Of a stretch of DNA of 64,000 bases, positions 17,202 through 28,736 are shown one piece after another. Both the position numbers and the translations under genes were made by a program. Location of the stretch: contig NZ_JAUSXV010000001.1 in NCBI RefSeq assembly GCF_030816295.1, forward strand, positions 3,224,001 through 3,288,000, in the 5' to 3' direction. Within the stretch, counting starts at the first letter, position 1. Every line of letters starts with the position of its first letter. The notes below the pieces were generated by a model. That model was given only the letters and a program-made list of their open reading frames with translations. It was not told where the DNA came from and made no database searches. The stretch is from Microbacterium natoriense. GTDB lineage: Bacteria; Actinomycetota; Actinomycetes; Actinomycetales; Microbacteriaceae.

Positions 17202-18476
17202 TCAGGCGCCGCGCAGCGCCGCGACCGGTTCGATGCGAGCAGCGCGTCGCGCCGGGTACCACCCCGAGCCCCAACCGACGAGGGCGCCCAGAAACGCCCC
17301 CGCGACGGCGATCAGCGGATCGGTCACGGGCGTCCATCCCTGCACGACCGCCACCGCGACGACCGCGAGCACTCCGAGCGCCGAGCCGATGAGTCCGCCG
17401 ATGAAGCCGATCACGATCGACTCGACCATGAACTGGGCGCCGATCTGACGGCGGGTGGCCCCCAGCGCCCGCCGCAGTCCGATCTCGCCCACTCGCTCCA
17501 TGACCCCGAGAAGAGTCACGTTCGCGATGCCGAGGCCTCCGGCGAGAAGCGCGATCACGCCGAGGATCAGGAACACCACGTTCACGTCGGCCTGCACGCT
17601 CTGGCTGAGGTCGGAGGAACCCGACGGCGCCTGCGTCTTGAGAGTGTCGGGCGCATCGGGCTGCAGCGCCAGCACCGACTGCTCGGCGACCTGCGGCCCC
17701 GCGCCGACGACGATGCGGATGTCGAGCTCGGACGGGGCCGCAAGACCGAAGTCGGCTCGCGCCGCTCCCACCGGGATGACGACAGAGTCGAGCAGTTCGC
17801 TCTTGCGCTCGAATCCGTCGACGACGCCGATCACCGCGTACGCGACGCCGGCGACGAAGATCGAGGGCTGCGAATCCACACGGTTGATGCCCATCTCCTC
17901 CGCGAGTCGCGAGCCGACCACCGCGACCCGATCGGCCCTGCCGTCGTGCCCCGCGTCGAAGAACCGACCGGTGACGAGCTCCCCGCCGGCCGTGTCGAGC
18001 AGTTCGGGCGATGACGCGTACAGCCTCGGCGATGCGGTCGCGGGCGCCGAAGGGTCGTTCACGGGCACTGCTGTGATGGTCTCGTTCTCGGCGAGCTCGA
18101 CCTCGCCCAGCAGGGTCGCACTCTCCACGCCGGCCAGCAGCGACACGCGCTCCGGGGCGTCCCAGGGCAGTCGTCCCGCCGCGACGGTCTTGTTCGCCGA
18201 GCCGGAGTTCGCCTCCTCCGGAGTGACCACGACCTGCGTCGAGGCCGCACCGTTGAACTGACTCGCGATCTGCGCCGCAGCGGTCTGCGCGAAGCCGATC
18301 GTCGCGACCAGCGAGGCGATGCCGAGCACGGTGCCCAGGATCGTCATCACGAGACGGGCTGGCCGCGAGCCGATGTCGGCGGTCGCCTCGGCCACGAGAT
18401 CTTGGAAGGTGAACCGGTCGGCGTGCTTCAAGCCCGGTTTGGTGCGCGGCTTCCGGCGCCAGGAGGGGCGCTTCAC
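17202..18476 (-). CDS. MacB-type ABC transporter permease
   Basis: The 424-residue FtsX/MacB-like permease has one N-terminal transmembrane helix (LVMTILGTVLGIASLVATIG), an extracytoplasmic MacB core domain of about 220 residues, and three C-terminal helices. The conserved ERVGEIGLRRALGATRRQIG lies between helices two and three. It forms a tripartite-like exporter with the ATPase at 18473 (4-nt overlap) and the adaptor at 19204. Substrate is unknown; antimicrobial peptides or macrolides are usual for the family. Confidence 0.9.
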   Translation of the reverse strand: MKRPSWRRKPRTKPGLKHADRFTFQDLVAEATADIGSRPARLVMTILGTVLGIASLVATIGFAQTAAAQIASQFNGAASTQVVVTPEEANSGSANKTVAAGRLPWDAPERVSLLAGVESATLLGEVELAENETITAVPVNDPSAPATASPRLYASSPELLDTAGGELVTGRFFDAGHDGRADRVAVVGSRLAEEMGINRVDSQPSIFVAGVAYAVIGVVDGFERKSELLDSVVIPVGAARADFGLAAPSELDIRIVVGAGPQVAEQSVLALQPDAPDTLKTQAPSGSSDLSQSVQADVNVVFLILGVIALLAGGLGIANVTLLGVMERVGEIGLRRALGATRRQIGAQFMVESIVIGFIGGLIGSALGVLAVVAVAVVQGWTPVTDPLIAVAGAFLGALVGWGSGWYPARRAARIEPVAALRGA

Positions 18477-19207
18477 AGCTCGCTCAATCGGCCGTCGGCG
18501 ATGCGGATGCTCCGACGCGCCCGCCGCGCGACGTTGTCGTCGTGGGTGATCACGATGAGCGTGAGGCCGTCGTCGTTCAGCTCCTCGAACAATGACATCA
18601 CCTCTCCCGAGGTCCGCTGGTCGAGGTTGCCGGTCGGCTCATCGGCGAGCAGCAGCTTGGGTCCGCTCACCACGGCTCTCGCGACCGCGACGCGCTGACG
18701 CTCGCCACCGGAGAGAGAACTCGGGAAGAAGTCGACGCGGTGCGACAGCCCGACGCGGGCGAGGGCTTCGCGTGCGCGCGACTCGCGTTCGCGCCGAGGC
18801 ACACCGCTGTACAGCATCGGCATCAGCACGTTGTCGAGGACGGTGCGGCGCGGCATCAGATGGAACGACTGGAAGACGAATCCGATGAACTTCGCCCGCA
18901 CGGCCGCCCGCTCGTCGTCGGAGAGATCTCCCGTCAAGGAACCCGCCAGGCGGTACTCCCCCACGCTCGGACGATCGAGCAGGCCCAGGATGTTGAGCAT
19001 CGTCGACTTTCCCGAGCCGCTGGGTCCGACGATCGAGATGTAGTCGCCCGCGCGCACCTGCAGCGTCGCCGCCTTCAGCGCCTGCACCTCGGGTGGGCCG
19101 GGGAATGACCTCGTGACGTCACGGAGCTCGACGACGAAGGCGTCGTCGGCAGCATCCGGCTCGGCATCCGTCCCCATGGCGACCTCCACGGCCTGCGTGG
19201 CGGTCAC
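18473..19207 (-). CDS. MacB/LolD-type ABC transporter ATPase
   Basis: The 244-residue ATPase has Walker [20 protein letters not shown], signature SLSGGERQRVAVARAV, Walker B LLLADEPTGNLD and the H-loop VITHDDNVAR. It belongs to the MacB/LolD class that powers FtsX-like permeases. It overlaps the permease and the adaptor by 4 nt each, so the three are one translationally coupled unit. Confidence 0.94.
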   Translation of the reverse strand: MTATQAVEVAMGTDAEPDAADDAFVVELRDVTRSFPGPPEVQALKAATLQVRAGDYISIVGPSGSGKSTMLNILGLLDRPSVGEYRLAGSLTGDLSDDERAAVRAKFIGFVFQSFHLMPRRTVLDNVLMPMLYSGVPRRERESRAREALARVGLSHRVDFFPSSLSGGERQRVAVARAVVSGPKLLLADEPTGNLDQRTSGEVMSLFEELNDDGLTLIVITHDDNVARRARRSIRIADGRLSEL

Positions 19208-20823
19208 CGTCCCACCACCACGAGGTCGCCCTCTTCGATATCTCCGTCGACCGCGGTCACCTCCACGGCGCCCTTGGCCGCGAGTCCCGTCTTCACGACG
19301 ACCGTGCGGGTCTTGGCATCCTTCCCTTCACGCGGATCGGATTCGACGATCTCGACGCGGGACTCCCCTCCAGGCCCTGCGGTGAGCGCGGCGAGCGGCA
19401 CGGACAGGACATCGCCCTCCGTGGCCCCGACCGCGATCTGCACGCGGACGTTGTTGCCCTGCAGCTGCGTGATCTGCTCCGGCGTGAGCGGGTCGGGCTC
19501 GAAGAGCACGTCCCATCGTGCCTTGTTGTCCTTGCCCGGCTTGAGCTCGGAGATCACGGCGCGCTGCTGCGTGCCGTCGGGCAGTTCGAACGTGGCCTCG
19601 GCCCCGACCTTCAGCAGCCGTGCGTCCGCCTCGGCTGCGGCGCCCGTGAGCCGCACCGCGGCGCCGGAGACCGTCATCACAGACCCCTGAATGGTCGAGC
19701 CGCGTTTCACGTTCACGGCGTCGACACGGCGGGGCAGCTCGGTGAGGAACAGCACCTCGCCCGCGGGCAGGTACGGCAGCACGGACTGACGGGCGCTCTC
19801 GAGCGCCTTGTTCGCCGCATCGACCTGCGAACGAGCGGAGTCGAGCGCCGCCTTCTCCGGCCCGGTGTTCTTGGCCGACCAGAGCTGGTCGCGCTCGAGC
19901 TTCGCGGTCTGCACATCCCACTCGGCCTGCTGGATGCTGGGGCACGGTGACCCATCAGAAGGGCTCGTGCACGCCTTCGCTTCAGCAAGCGCCTGCTCGG
20001 CCTGCGCGACCTTGACGTCGGCCTGCCAGCTCTCCAGCTTCGTCGGGCCGGCGCCGGCCGCGGTGAGCGCCTGCTGCGCCTGCGTGACGCTGCTCTGCGC
20101 GTCGCGCACGCCCTGCTCCGCACTGCGCACTGTCTCATCGGCGCCCTCTTCCGGCGCAGGCGCCGGGTACCCCGCCTGGGCGTACAGCTGTCCGACCGCG
20201 TTCGCGGTCGCCTGATCGAACAGGTTCGAGGCGACGTCGCCGGCGTCGATTCCGACGCTGACGAGCGCCTGCTTGAGCTGCACGACGTCCGGCCCCGACA
20301 CCCCGAAGCGGAGAGTGCGGTACGCAGGCAGTTCGCCCGGGAGCACGATGACCGGTCGGCCGACCACTTCGAGAGCGATCGACAGCGGGTTCAGGGTCGC
20401 TCCCACCTCGGGGACGGAGCCCGTGACGACGCTTCCGCCGCCGGTCGTGTCGATCGTCACGTCGACGGCATCGGCGTAGCCGACATCGGCTCGGAGAGTC
20501 ACATCGTTGCTGAGCGAGCCGAACTCCACCGGCACCGTCACGAGCCCGGGGTCGGGAGCTTCCGATGCCTCGGCGGGTGCGATCAGGAACCGCCCCACGA
20601 GGAGTCCGGCGACCAGGCTGACCACCGCGCACAGCGCGACGATCCACAGCGTGCGATTGCCGCGGAGAATACGGCGCCAGCCGCTGACACGCGACATGTC
20701 GACGTCTGTGTCGGCGACGACCGAATCGGCCGAAACCGTGTCATCCGGAGCCGTGCCATCGCCGGCGATGATCTCCGAGAAGTCGTCGGGCAGTTCGGTG
20801 GTGGGAGTCTCGTCGTCCTTCAT
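19204..20823 (-). CDS. Membrane-fusion (HlyD-like) adaptor with peptidoglycan-binding domain
   Basis: The 539-residue adaptor has a cytoplasmic acidic leader, one transmembrane helix near residues 55-80 (LWIVALCAVVSLVAGLLVG) and a beta/lipoyl part. A PG_binding_1-like segment (LRFGVSGPDVVQLKQALVSV) lies near residue 170. A long coiled coil of about 230-350 contains AEQALAEAKACTSPSDGSPC with two cysteines. C-terminal barrel domains follow. It should link the permease to the cell wall. It starts 3 nt after the lipoprotein gene stop. Confidence 0.88.
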   Translation of the reverse strand: MKDDETPTTELPDDFSEIIAGDGTAPDDTVSADSVVADTDVDMSRVSGWRRILRGNRTLWIVALCAVVSLVAGLLVGRFLIAPAEASEAPDPGLVTVPVEFGSLSNDVTLRADVGYADAVDVTIDTTGGGSVVTGSVPEVGATLNPLSIALEVVGRPVIVLPGELPAYRTLRFGVSGPDVVQLKQALVSVGIDAGDVASNLFDQATANAVGQLYAQAGYPAPAPEEGADETVRSAEQGVRDAQSSVTQAQQALTAAGAGPTKLESWQADVKVAQAEQALAEAKACTSPSDGSPCPSIQQAEWDVQTAKLERDQLWSAKNTGPEKAALDSARSQVDAANKALESARQSVLPYLPAGEVLFLTELPRRVDAVNVKRGSTIQGSVMTVSGAAVRLTGAAAEADARLLKVGAEATFELPDGTQQRAVISELKPGKDNKARWDVLFEPDPLTPEQITQLQGNNVRVQIAVGATEGDVLSVPLAALTAGPGGESRVEIVESDPREGKDAKTRTVVVKTGLAAKGAVEVTAVDGDIEEGDLVVVGR

Positions 20824-20826
20824 GCG

Positions 20827-21843
20827 TCAGTTGCTCTGCTCGGCAGCGGCCTTGAACGCCTCGAGGTCGGCCTTGTTGTCCTTGATGAACTTCTCCTCCA
20901 GCGCGAACTGGATCTTCAGCGACTCGTCCATGTAGTTCGTCTTCTCCCGGCATCCGAGATCGACGAGCGCGAGAGCGATCTCCTTCTCGCCGAGCTCCTT
21001 CATCTCGGGGCTCTTGTTGGGATCCTCGACGGTCTCAGGGTCGACCTCGGTCGTGCCGTCACCGTACGCGCTCTCGTAGAGCTTGTTCTGGGCGTCGGAG
21101 ATCGACTGCTGCGCGTCCATCTGCGCCGTGAAGCCGGGCTCTCCGCCGTCGGCCATGCAATCGGCCCACTTCGTGTTGAGCTTCTTGTACTCCGGCGCAT
21201 CCTGCGTCGTGCTCCAGAGCTCGCTCATCTTCTCGCGGAGCTCGGCGAACTCGTCCGACTGCCAGGGGTCATCGCCCTGGAGCTCGTGCTGCGCCCAGCC
21301 CTGGCATCCGGAGTCCTCCCAGTTGTACTCGTAGCTGCCGTCCTCGCTCACCTCGTCCTCTTCGGGCGGCACCCCGTACGCCGTCTCGTAGAACGCGGTG
21401 CGCTCCGACTCCGACAGCGAATCGAGGTACTCCTGGTTCGGGTCGACGTACTCCTCCCCCGGGGTACTCGCCCCCTCGGCGTTGTACGGGTTGTTCACGA
21501 TGCCGTACCCGTACTTCTCGACCCATTCCTTCTTGTCAGGCTCCCACTTGATCTCGTCGTCGTCGCTGGCGACGACCATCCCGCCGTTCTGCACGTTCGG
21601 CTTGTACTCGAAGCCCTCCTTGGCCATGCATTCGGCCATGAGGTCCTCCTGCTTGCGCTGCTGCTCTTCGAACTGCTTCTGCTGTTCCTCAGGCGACAGG
21701 TCGCCGCCGTACGCGGAGCTCAGGTACTTGCTGAGGGGTGAATCCTCGTAGGTCAGTTCACCGCCTGTGCCCGCAGAGCATCCGGCAAGGGTGAGCGCCA
21801 GCGCAGATGCGGCGAGAACCGCAAGAGGACCGGTGGAACGCAT
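20827..21843 (-). CDS. Predicted lipoprotein of the ABC exporter operon
   Basis: The 338-residue protein begins with a lipoprotein signal (MRSTGPLAVLAASALALTLA) and a lipobox LAGCS; the mature part is very acidic and rich in tyrosine, tryptophan and glutamate. Repeated motifs of the form SAYG and YESAYG occur. No family is recognised. The ATG at 21843 has GGAG about 8 nt upstream; the frame to 21900 is not needed. It is the first gene of the exporter operon, so it may bind the substrate or sense the envelope. Confidence 0.75.
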   Translation of the reverse strand: MRSTGPLAVLAASALALTLAGCSAGTGGELTYEDSPLSKYLSSAYGGDLSPEEQQKQFEEQQRKQEDLMAECMAKEGFEYKPNVQNGGMVVASDDDEIKWEPDKKEWVEKYGYGIVNNPYNAEGASTPGEEYVDPNQEYLDSLSESERTAFYETAYGVPPEEDEVSEDGSYEYNWEDSGCQGWAQHELQGDDPWQSDEFAELREKMSELWSTTQDAPEYKKLNTKWADCMADGGEPGFTAQMDAQQSISDAQNKLYESAYGDGTTEVDPETVEDPNKSPEMKELGEKEIALALVDLGCREKTNYMDESLKIQFALEEKFIKDNKADLEAFKAAAEQSN

Positions 21844-21923
21844 GTCGTTACTCCTTCGTCGGCCCAGTCGAGAGGACCGGGGTGCATACCGAGAAAGCAT
21901 AAATGACTTTTGCGAACCCGCGC

Positions 21924-21941
21924 GTCCCCCGAATGGGGGAC
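21924..21941. promoter_or_regulatory. Inverted repeat upstream of the lipoprotein/exporter operon
   Basis: GTCCCCC-GAAT-GGGGGAC is a perfect 7-bp dyad between the xerD stop and the lipoprotein gene, upstream of a TATGCT -10-like box at about 21893-21898. It could be an operator for the exporter operon. A terminator role for xerD is less likely because no U-run follows it on the minus strand. Confidence 0.45.
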
Positions 21942-21945
21942 ATTT

Positions 21946-22848
21946 TCATACAGCGCGAGGATGAGACGTCGCGTAGATGTCCCGCAGGGTGTCCACGGAC
22001 ACGTGCGTGTAGATCTGCGTGGTCGCGACTGAGGCATGACCGAGAAGTTCCTGCACCACGCGCACGTCGGCACCGCCCTGCAGTAGATGGGTCGCGAACG
22101 AGTGTCGCAGGGTGTGGGGCGAGATCTCGGCGGTGATCTGCGCTTTCTCCGCGGCGGCTCGGATCACCAGCCAGGCGCTCTGTCTCGACAGAGGAGCGCC
22201 GCGGGCACCGAGGAACAGTCGCGCCGATGCCCGTCCTTTCGCAGCGAGCCCGGGGCGCACTCGCGTCAGGTAGGCGTCGACCGCAGCTCTGGCATACGAG
22301 CCGATCGGCACGATGCGCTCCTTCGACCCCTTGCCTCGCAGCCGCAGAACATCGCCGTGCGCGAGGTCGTCGACGTCGAGGCCGATCGCCTCCGAGACGC
22401 GGGCACCGCTGGCATACAGCAGCTCGAGCAGCGCTCTGTCGCGGATGCCGATCGGGTCCTCAGCCGACGGGGCGGTGAGCAGGCGCTCGACCTGATCGAT
22501 TGTCAGGGCCTTCGGCAGCCGCCGGGGCGCCTTGGGCGGTCGGAGCCGGCCGGTGGGATCGTCCTGCTCGATGCCCTCGCGGGTCAGGAAGCGGTGCCAG
22601 CCGCGCACCGACGACTGCAGCCGGGCGAGGCTGGTCGCCGCCGGCGGAGGGCTCGCCGAGGAACGCTCCGCGATGAACCGACCGATGACGGCAGGAGTGA
22701 TCTCCGACGTGTCCTCGACACCGGTCATCGCCAGCCACTCGACGTAGCCGCCGAGATCGTGCCGATACGCCGAGATCGTGTGCGCACTGAGACCACGCTC
22801 GATCGTGACATGACGCAGGTAGGCGTCGAGCGCACGCTCGAGCTGCAC
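21946..22848 (-). CDS. xerD: Site-specific tyrosine recombinase XerD
   Basis: The 300-residue recombinase has an N-terminal SAM-like domain and complete catalytic residues: [12 protein letters not shown] (first Arg), [13 protein letters not shown] (HxxR) and [16 protein letters not shown] (His and Tyr nucleophile). Length and order match XerD, which resolves chromosome dimers at dif with XerC. The GTG at 22848 has AAGGAG 5 nt upstream. It follows the Nudix gene by 2 nt, the conserved actinobacterial arrangement. Confidence 0.93.
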   Translation of the reverse strand: MQLERALDAYLRHVTIERGLSAHTISAYRHDLGGYVEWLAMTGVEDTSEITPAVIGRFIAERSSASPPPAATSLARLQSSVRGWHRFLTREGIEQDDPTGRLRPPKAPRRLPKALTIDQVERLLTAPSAEDPIGIRDRALLELLYASGARVSEAIGLDVDDLAHGDVLRLRGKGSKERIVPIGSYARAAVDAYLTRVRPGLAAKGRASARLFLGARGAPLSRQSAWLVIRAAAEKAQITAEISPHTLRHSFATHLLQGGADVRVVQELLGHASVATTQIYTHVSVDTLRDIYATSHPRAV

Positions 22849-22850
22849 CG

Positions 22851-23409
22851 CTACTCCTTCGCGCGGCGCCGTGCGGCTGCGAGCACACCGATCGCGAGGA
22901 TGCCGTTGCGCATCCGCCCTGCGAGCACAGCGTCGACGGCATCCGCCAGCGGCACCCATTCGAGACGGATGTCGGCCTCCTCGTCCTCGCGGTCGTGCAC
23001 GGCTGCGGCCTGCTCGACGCCCGTCGCCAGGAAGATCTGGATCAGTTCGTCGTTGCCGCCAGGAGTGGTCCATGACGAGATCAGCTGCTCCCAGTGCGCG
23101 GCCACCAGGTCGGCCTCCTCGGCGAGCTCGCGCTGCGCGGCGAGAAGGGGCTCCTCCCCCGCGACGTCGAGCAGACCGGCAGGAAGCTCCCAGTCGCGAT
23201 GACGGATCGGATGCCGGTACTGCTGGATCAGCAGGACACGGTCCTGATCGTCGATCGCGACGATCGCGACGGCGCCCGTGTGCTTGACGTACTGCCGCAC
23301 CATCTCACCGTCGCCGTAGGAGACGCGGTCGGAGACCACATCCCACACGCGCCCTTGGAACACGAGATCGCTCTGCAGCACCTCGGGCGCGAACGGCTCG
23401 TCGCGCAGC

Positions 23410-23417
<8 letters not shown>
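22851..23417 (-). CDS. ADP-ribose pyrophosphatase (Nudix)
   Basis: The 188-residue Nudix hydrolase contains [20 protein letters not shown] followed by ELAEEADL, the Nudix box in the form seen in mycobacterial Rv1700-type ADP-ribose pyrophosphatases. It should cleave ADP-ribose to AMP and ribose-5-phosphate. It overlaps the end of pyrG by 8 nt and precedes xerD by 2 nt. Confidence 0.9.
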
Positions 23418-25098
<1,681 letters not shown>

Positions 25099-25115
25099 CA
25101 CGGGCTTCGATCCTA

Positions 25116-26807
25116 TCAGGAGGTGGGGGCGCCGAGGCTGAGAAGTTCTCGGGCGTGGGTGAGTGCGGCGTCGGAATCGGCCAGGCCGGACAGCAGTCGT
25201 GCCATCTCGGCCTCGCGCTCCGACCCCTCCAAGCGTCGCACGCTCGAGGCTGTGACCGCGCCGTCATTGGCCTTGACGACCGAGAGGTGGTTGCCGGCGA
25301 AGGCCGCCACCTGTGCGAGGTGGGTCACGGCGATGACCTGAGAGTTCTCGGCGAGCCGGGCGAGTCGTCGGCCGACTTCGATCGCTGCGGCGCCGCCGAT
25401 GCCCGCGTCGACCTCGTCGAACACGAACGTCGGCACGGGATCGGTTCCCGCGATGACGACCTCGATCGCGAGCATGACGCGCGACAGCTCACCGCCTGAG
25501 GCGCCCTTCCCGACGGGACGGGGCTCCGCCCCCGGGTGGGGGGCCAACAGGATGGCCACGTCATCGCGACCGTGGGTGCTCTCAGCGCCAGGAGTCACCG
25601 AGACCTCGAGACGAGCATCCGGCATCGCCAGATCGCGCAGTTCCTCCGTCACCGCGGCGCCGAGGCGGGCTGCGGCGTCGGCTCGAGCGGCCGTCAGAGA
25701 GGCAGCGTGTGCGTCGAGCTCGGCGCGGGCCTCATCACGTTCAGCTTCGAGGCGGCCGAGCCTGTCGTCGTCGTCGTCGAGTTCCGCGAGCCGGAGAGAG
25801 CCGGTCTGCCAGAGTTCGAGAGCCTGATCGAGCGAGCCGTGAGCACGGGTCAGCACGCCCAAGGCGGCACGCCGCTCCTCGACAGCAGCGAGCTCGTGCG
25901 GGCCCGATTCGTCGAGGTCGGCGAGATAGGCGGAGAGCTGGCCCGCGATGTCGGCGACTCGGTAGCCGACATCGGCCAGAGCCTGGGCGATCTCGGTGAG
26001 GGCGGAATCGGACGCGCGTTCCAGAACGCGCCGGGCTTCGCCGAGCAGCGCCGAGACGTCGGGCTCGCCGTCTTCATTCGACAGTGCGCCGTGGGCGACG
26101 GATGCCGCGAGCCTGAGCTCTTCGGCGTTGGCGAGCCGCTCGGCACGTGCTGTGAGCTCTTCGTCTTCCCTCGGCTCGGGGGCGGTCGCCTCGATGAGCG
26201 CCAGCGCCTCGCGCAGTCGCGTGGCCTCCTCGGATCGTCGGTCGCGGTTCTGCGTGATGTCGGTGATCTCAGCGTCGAGAGCGCGCCAGCGCGTGAACGA
26301 CTCGCCGTAGGCGGCGAGGGCGCTCGCGATCGGCGCACCGCCGAAGCGGTCGAGCGCGTCGCGCTGCGCCGTCGACGACTTCAGCCGCAGCTGCTCGGAC
26401 TGTCCGTGGACGACGACGAGTTCTTCAGCGAGAGCCGACAGCACTCCCGCAGGGGCTGCTCGGCCGCCCACGCTCGCGCGGCTGCGCCCCTCGGCGCTGA
26501 GCGTGCGCGACACGTAGAGCTCGGCCGCACCTCCGCCGGCGGGCTCGAGCTCGCCGCCGGCATCCGTCACGATGTCCGCCACCGTGCCCTGCTCGGGCAC
26601 GATCCAGACACCGGCGACCGAAGCCTGACCCGCGCCCGCTCGCACGGCGCCCGAGTCGGCCCGCTGCCCAAGCAGCAGGCCGAGCCCTGTGACCACCATC
26701 GTCTTGCCTGCGCCGGTCTCACCGGTGATCGCAGTGAAACCCGGGCCGAGCGGCAGCACGGCATCGGCGATCACGCCGAGGCCCTGCATCCGCATCTCTT
26801 CGATCAT
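25116..26807 (-). CDS. recN: DNA repair ATPase RecN
   Basis: The 563-residue SMC-like protein starts [20 protein letters not shown] and has Walker [21 protein letters not shown]. Two coiled-coil arms follow, and the C-terminal signature [20 protein letters not shown] precedes [12 protein letters not shown] (Walker B). It acts in double-strand-break repair. The ATG at 26807 overlaps the nadK stop (ATGA). Confidence 0.95.
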   Translation of the reverse strand: MIEEMRMQGLGVIADAVLPLGPGFTAITGETGAGKTMVVTGLGLLLGQRADSGAVRAGAGQASVAGVWIVPEQGTVADIVTDAGGELEPAGGGAAELYVSRTLSAEGRSRASVGGRAAPAGVLSALAEELVVVHGQSEQLRLKSSTAQRDALDRFGGAPIASALAAYGESFTRWRALDAEITDITQNRDRRSEEATRLREALALIEATAPEPREDEELTARAERLANAEELRLAASVAHGALSNEDGEPDVSALLGEARRVLERASDSALTEIAQALADVGYRVADIAGQLSAYLADLDESGPHELAAVEERRAALGVLTRAHGSLDQALELWQTGSLRLAELDDDDDRLGRLEAERDEARAELDAHAASLTAARADAAARLGAAVTEELRDLAMPDARLEVSVTPGAESTHGRDDVAILLAPHPGAEPRPVGKGASGGELSRVMLAIEVVIAGTDPVPTFVFDEVDAGIGGAAAIEVGRRLARLAENSQVIAVTHLAQVAAFAGNHLSVVKANDGAVTASSVRRLEGSEREAEMARLLSGLADSDAALTHARELLSLGAPTS

Positions 26808-27724
26808 GACTGCGCTCCCGCACTCTGACCCCGCCACCCCGCGACGGGGAGCTGGAACTTGCGCACCAGCCGGTTGGTGAACTCCGCCTGATGCAGGCGG
26901 GCGAGCCGTACCGGCCGCGACGAACGACGCACGACGACACGGGCGCCCGGCGGCAGATCGTGCGATCGGCGGCCGTCGCACCACAGGATGCCCGCGCCCG
27001 ATGTGCCTTCGAGCATCTCGATCGCCACGGCGGCGTCAGGACTCACCACCAGCGGCTTGGCGAACAGCGCGTGTGCCGACAGCGGCACGACGGCGATCGC
27101 CTCGACGCTCGGCCAGATCACCGGTCCGCCCGCGGAGAAGTTGTACGCGGTCGACCCGGTCGGCGTCGAGACCACCATGCCGTCGCAGCCGAAGCTCGAC
27201 AACGGCAGGCCGTCGATCTCGAGGACCACCTCGATCATCCGCTCACGGCTCGCCTTCTCGACTGTCGCCTCGTTGAGCGCCCACGTCTCGAAGATCACCG
27301 CACCGCTGCTGTCCTTGACGCGCACCGACAGAGCAAGGCGCTCCTCGACGTCGTAGTCGCGCTCGATGACACGGCGGACCGCGGCGTCCATGTCGTCGCG
27401 ATCGATCTCGGCGAGGAAGCCGACATGGCCCATGTTGATGCCGAGGACGGGGGCCTCGCAGCCCCGCACCAGTTCCGCTGCCCGAAGGATCGTGCCGTCG
27501 CCACCGAGGACGATCGCGAGTTCGAGCGCGGACTGGTCGACCGTCTCTCCCAGCACATCGACATCCGCAAATATCGGGTCGACGGCGGCGAGCTCCGCAC
27601 GGTCGTCTGCCGCGAGCACGGGACGGGCTCCCGCCTCTCGCAACGCGTCGACCACGCGACGCGCCGCGTCGACTGTATCCGCGCGGCCGGCGTGCGCCAC
27701 CACCAGGATGTTGCGCTCGTTCAT
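26804..27724 (-). CDS. nadK: NAD kinase
   Basis: The 306-residue kinase carries the GGDGT motif (VLGGDGTILRAAELV) and the second signature TPTGSTAYNFSAGGP. It makes NADP from NAD with ATP or polyphosphate. The ATG at 27724 overlaps the tlyA stop (ATGA) and the stop overlaps recN, giving the tlyA-nadK-recN chain usual in actinobacteria. Confidence 0.96.
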   Translation of the reverse strand: MNERNILVVAHAGRADTVDAARRVVDALREAGARPVLAADDRAELAAVDPIFADVDVLGETVDQSALELAIVLGGDGTILRAAELVRGCEAPVLGINMGHVGFLAEIDRDDMDAAVRRVIERDYDVEERLALSVRVKDSSGAVIFETWALNEATVEKASRERMIEVVLEIDGLPLSSFGCDGMVVSTPTGSTAYNFSAGGPVIWPSVEAIAVVPLSAHALFAKPLVVSPDAAVAIEMLEGTSGAGILWCDGRRSHDLPPGARVVVRRSSRPVRLARLHQAEFTNRLVRKFQLPVAGWRGQSAGAQS

Positions 27725-28518
27725 CGGCTCCCTGCCAGTGCGTTGATACGGTCTGACCATTCTGACGGATCGCTGCCGCGGCCGGGTGCGAGGTGCACGA
27801 GGTACTCGGTGTTGCCGTGCGTGCCGAGGATCGGCGACGGCAGGATGCCGAGCATGCCGAGACCGTCGTCCCAGGCGCTCCAGACCGTGCGGGCGACGGC
27901 ATCCGCTCTCGTGGCGGGGTCGGTGACCAGTCCACCGCGCACAGCGGTGCGTCCGACCTCGAACTGCGGCTTCACGAGGAGAACGATGTCGGCGTCAGGT
28001 GCGGCGACGCCCGCGACCGCGGGCAGGACGAGTTCGAGGGAGATGAAGGAGAGGTCGCCGACCACGAGGTCGGGCGCCACGCCTTCTCCGGTGGCGGCCG
28101 CGAGGTTCTCCGAAGTCATATGCCGCACGTTGTAGCCCTCGACGAGGACCACGCCCGGGTCGGCGGCCACGGATGCTGCCAGCTGGCCATGGCCGACGTC
28201 GACCGCCAGCACGCGTCGCGCGCCCCGTTCACGCAGCACCTGCGTGAACCCGCCGGTGGATGCGCCCATGTCCAGCGCGAGCCGATCCTGCACCGGGATG
28301 CCGAATCCGTCGAGGGCGGCGATGAGCTTGTGCGCCGCGCGTCCGACGTAGTGGTCGGCGCCCGCGACAGTGATCTCCGCGCCCTCGTCGACCGGCGCGG
28401 ACGCCTTGACGACGGGACGCCCGTCGACGCTGACCAGTCCGTCGGCGATCAGGGTCGCTGCGTGAGAGCGCGAGCGCGCGAGACCTCGCGCGGCGAGGGC
28501 GGCGTCGAGGCGCGTCAT
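27721..28518 (-). CDS. tlyA: TlyA-type rRNA 2'-O-methyltransferase / hemolysin
   Basis: The 265-residue protein has an N-terminal S4 domain (TRLDAALAARGLARSRSHAA) and an FtsJ-like methyltransferase domain with the SAM motif LDMGASTGGFTQVLRERGA, then VLAVDVGHGQL. In mycobacteria TlyA methylates 16S C1409 and 23S C1920 and confers capreomycin sensitivity. The ATG at 28518 overlaps the stop of the small ORF at 28515-28691. Confidence 0.94.
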   Translation of the reverse strand: MTRLDAALAARGLARSRSHAATLIADGLVSVDGRPVVKASAPVDEGAEITVAGADHYVGRAAHKLIAALDGFGIPVQDRLALDMGASTGGFTQVLRERGARRVLAVDVGHGQLAASVAADPGVVLVEGYNVRHMTSENLAAATGEGVAPDLVVGDLSFISLELVLPAVAGVAAPDADIVLLVKPQFEVGRTAVRGGLVTDPATRADAVARTVWSAWDDGLGMLGILPSPILGTHGNTEYLVHLAPGRGSDPSEWSDRINALAGSR

Positions 28519-28691
28519 CGTGATGCCGGGGCCTCGCGGTGCTCGAGCTTGACGCCGCTCTCGAGGCGCCGGGAGAGGTCGTCGTGCAGAGCCGAGTAGG
28601 CCGCGGCCCGATCGGTGAGGGGCTGTCCCTCGATCAGGCACAGGCGGCTCCACAGGCCATCGGTCGGCGCAGTCGTCGTCTCATCGCTCAC
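28515..28691 (-). CDS. Conserved small ORF before tlyA
   Basis: The 58-residue ORF starts with GTG at 28691 (MSDETTTAPTDGLWSRLCLI) and ends HREAPASR, with TGA overlapping the tlyA ATG as CGATGA. AGGA lies about 5 nt upstream of the start. It is soluble with no domain recognised. Its tight coupling upstream and downstream and its clean codon use support translation. It may help ribosome loading onto tlyA. Confidence 0.7.
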   Translation of the reverse strand: MSDETTTAPTDGLWSRLCLIEGQPLTDRAAAYSALHDDLSRRLESGVKLEHREAPASR

Positions 28692-28736
28692 GCTTCCTAC
28701 TGTACGCGGGGCGACCGACGGTGCACCGTCGCCACG

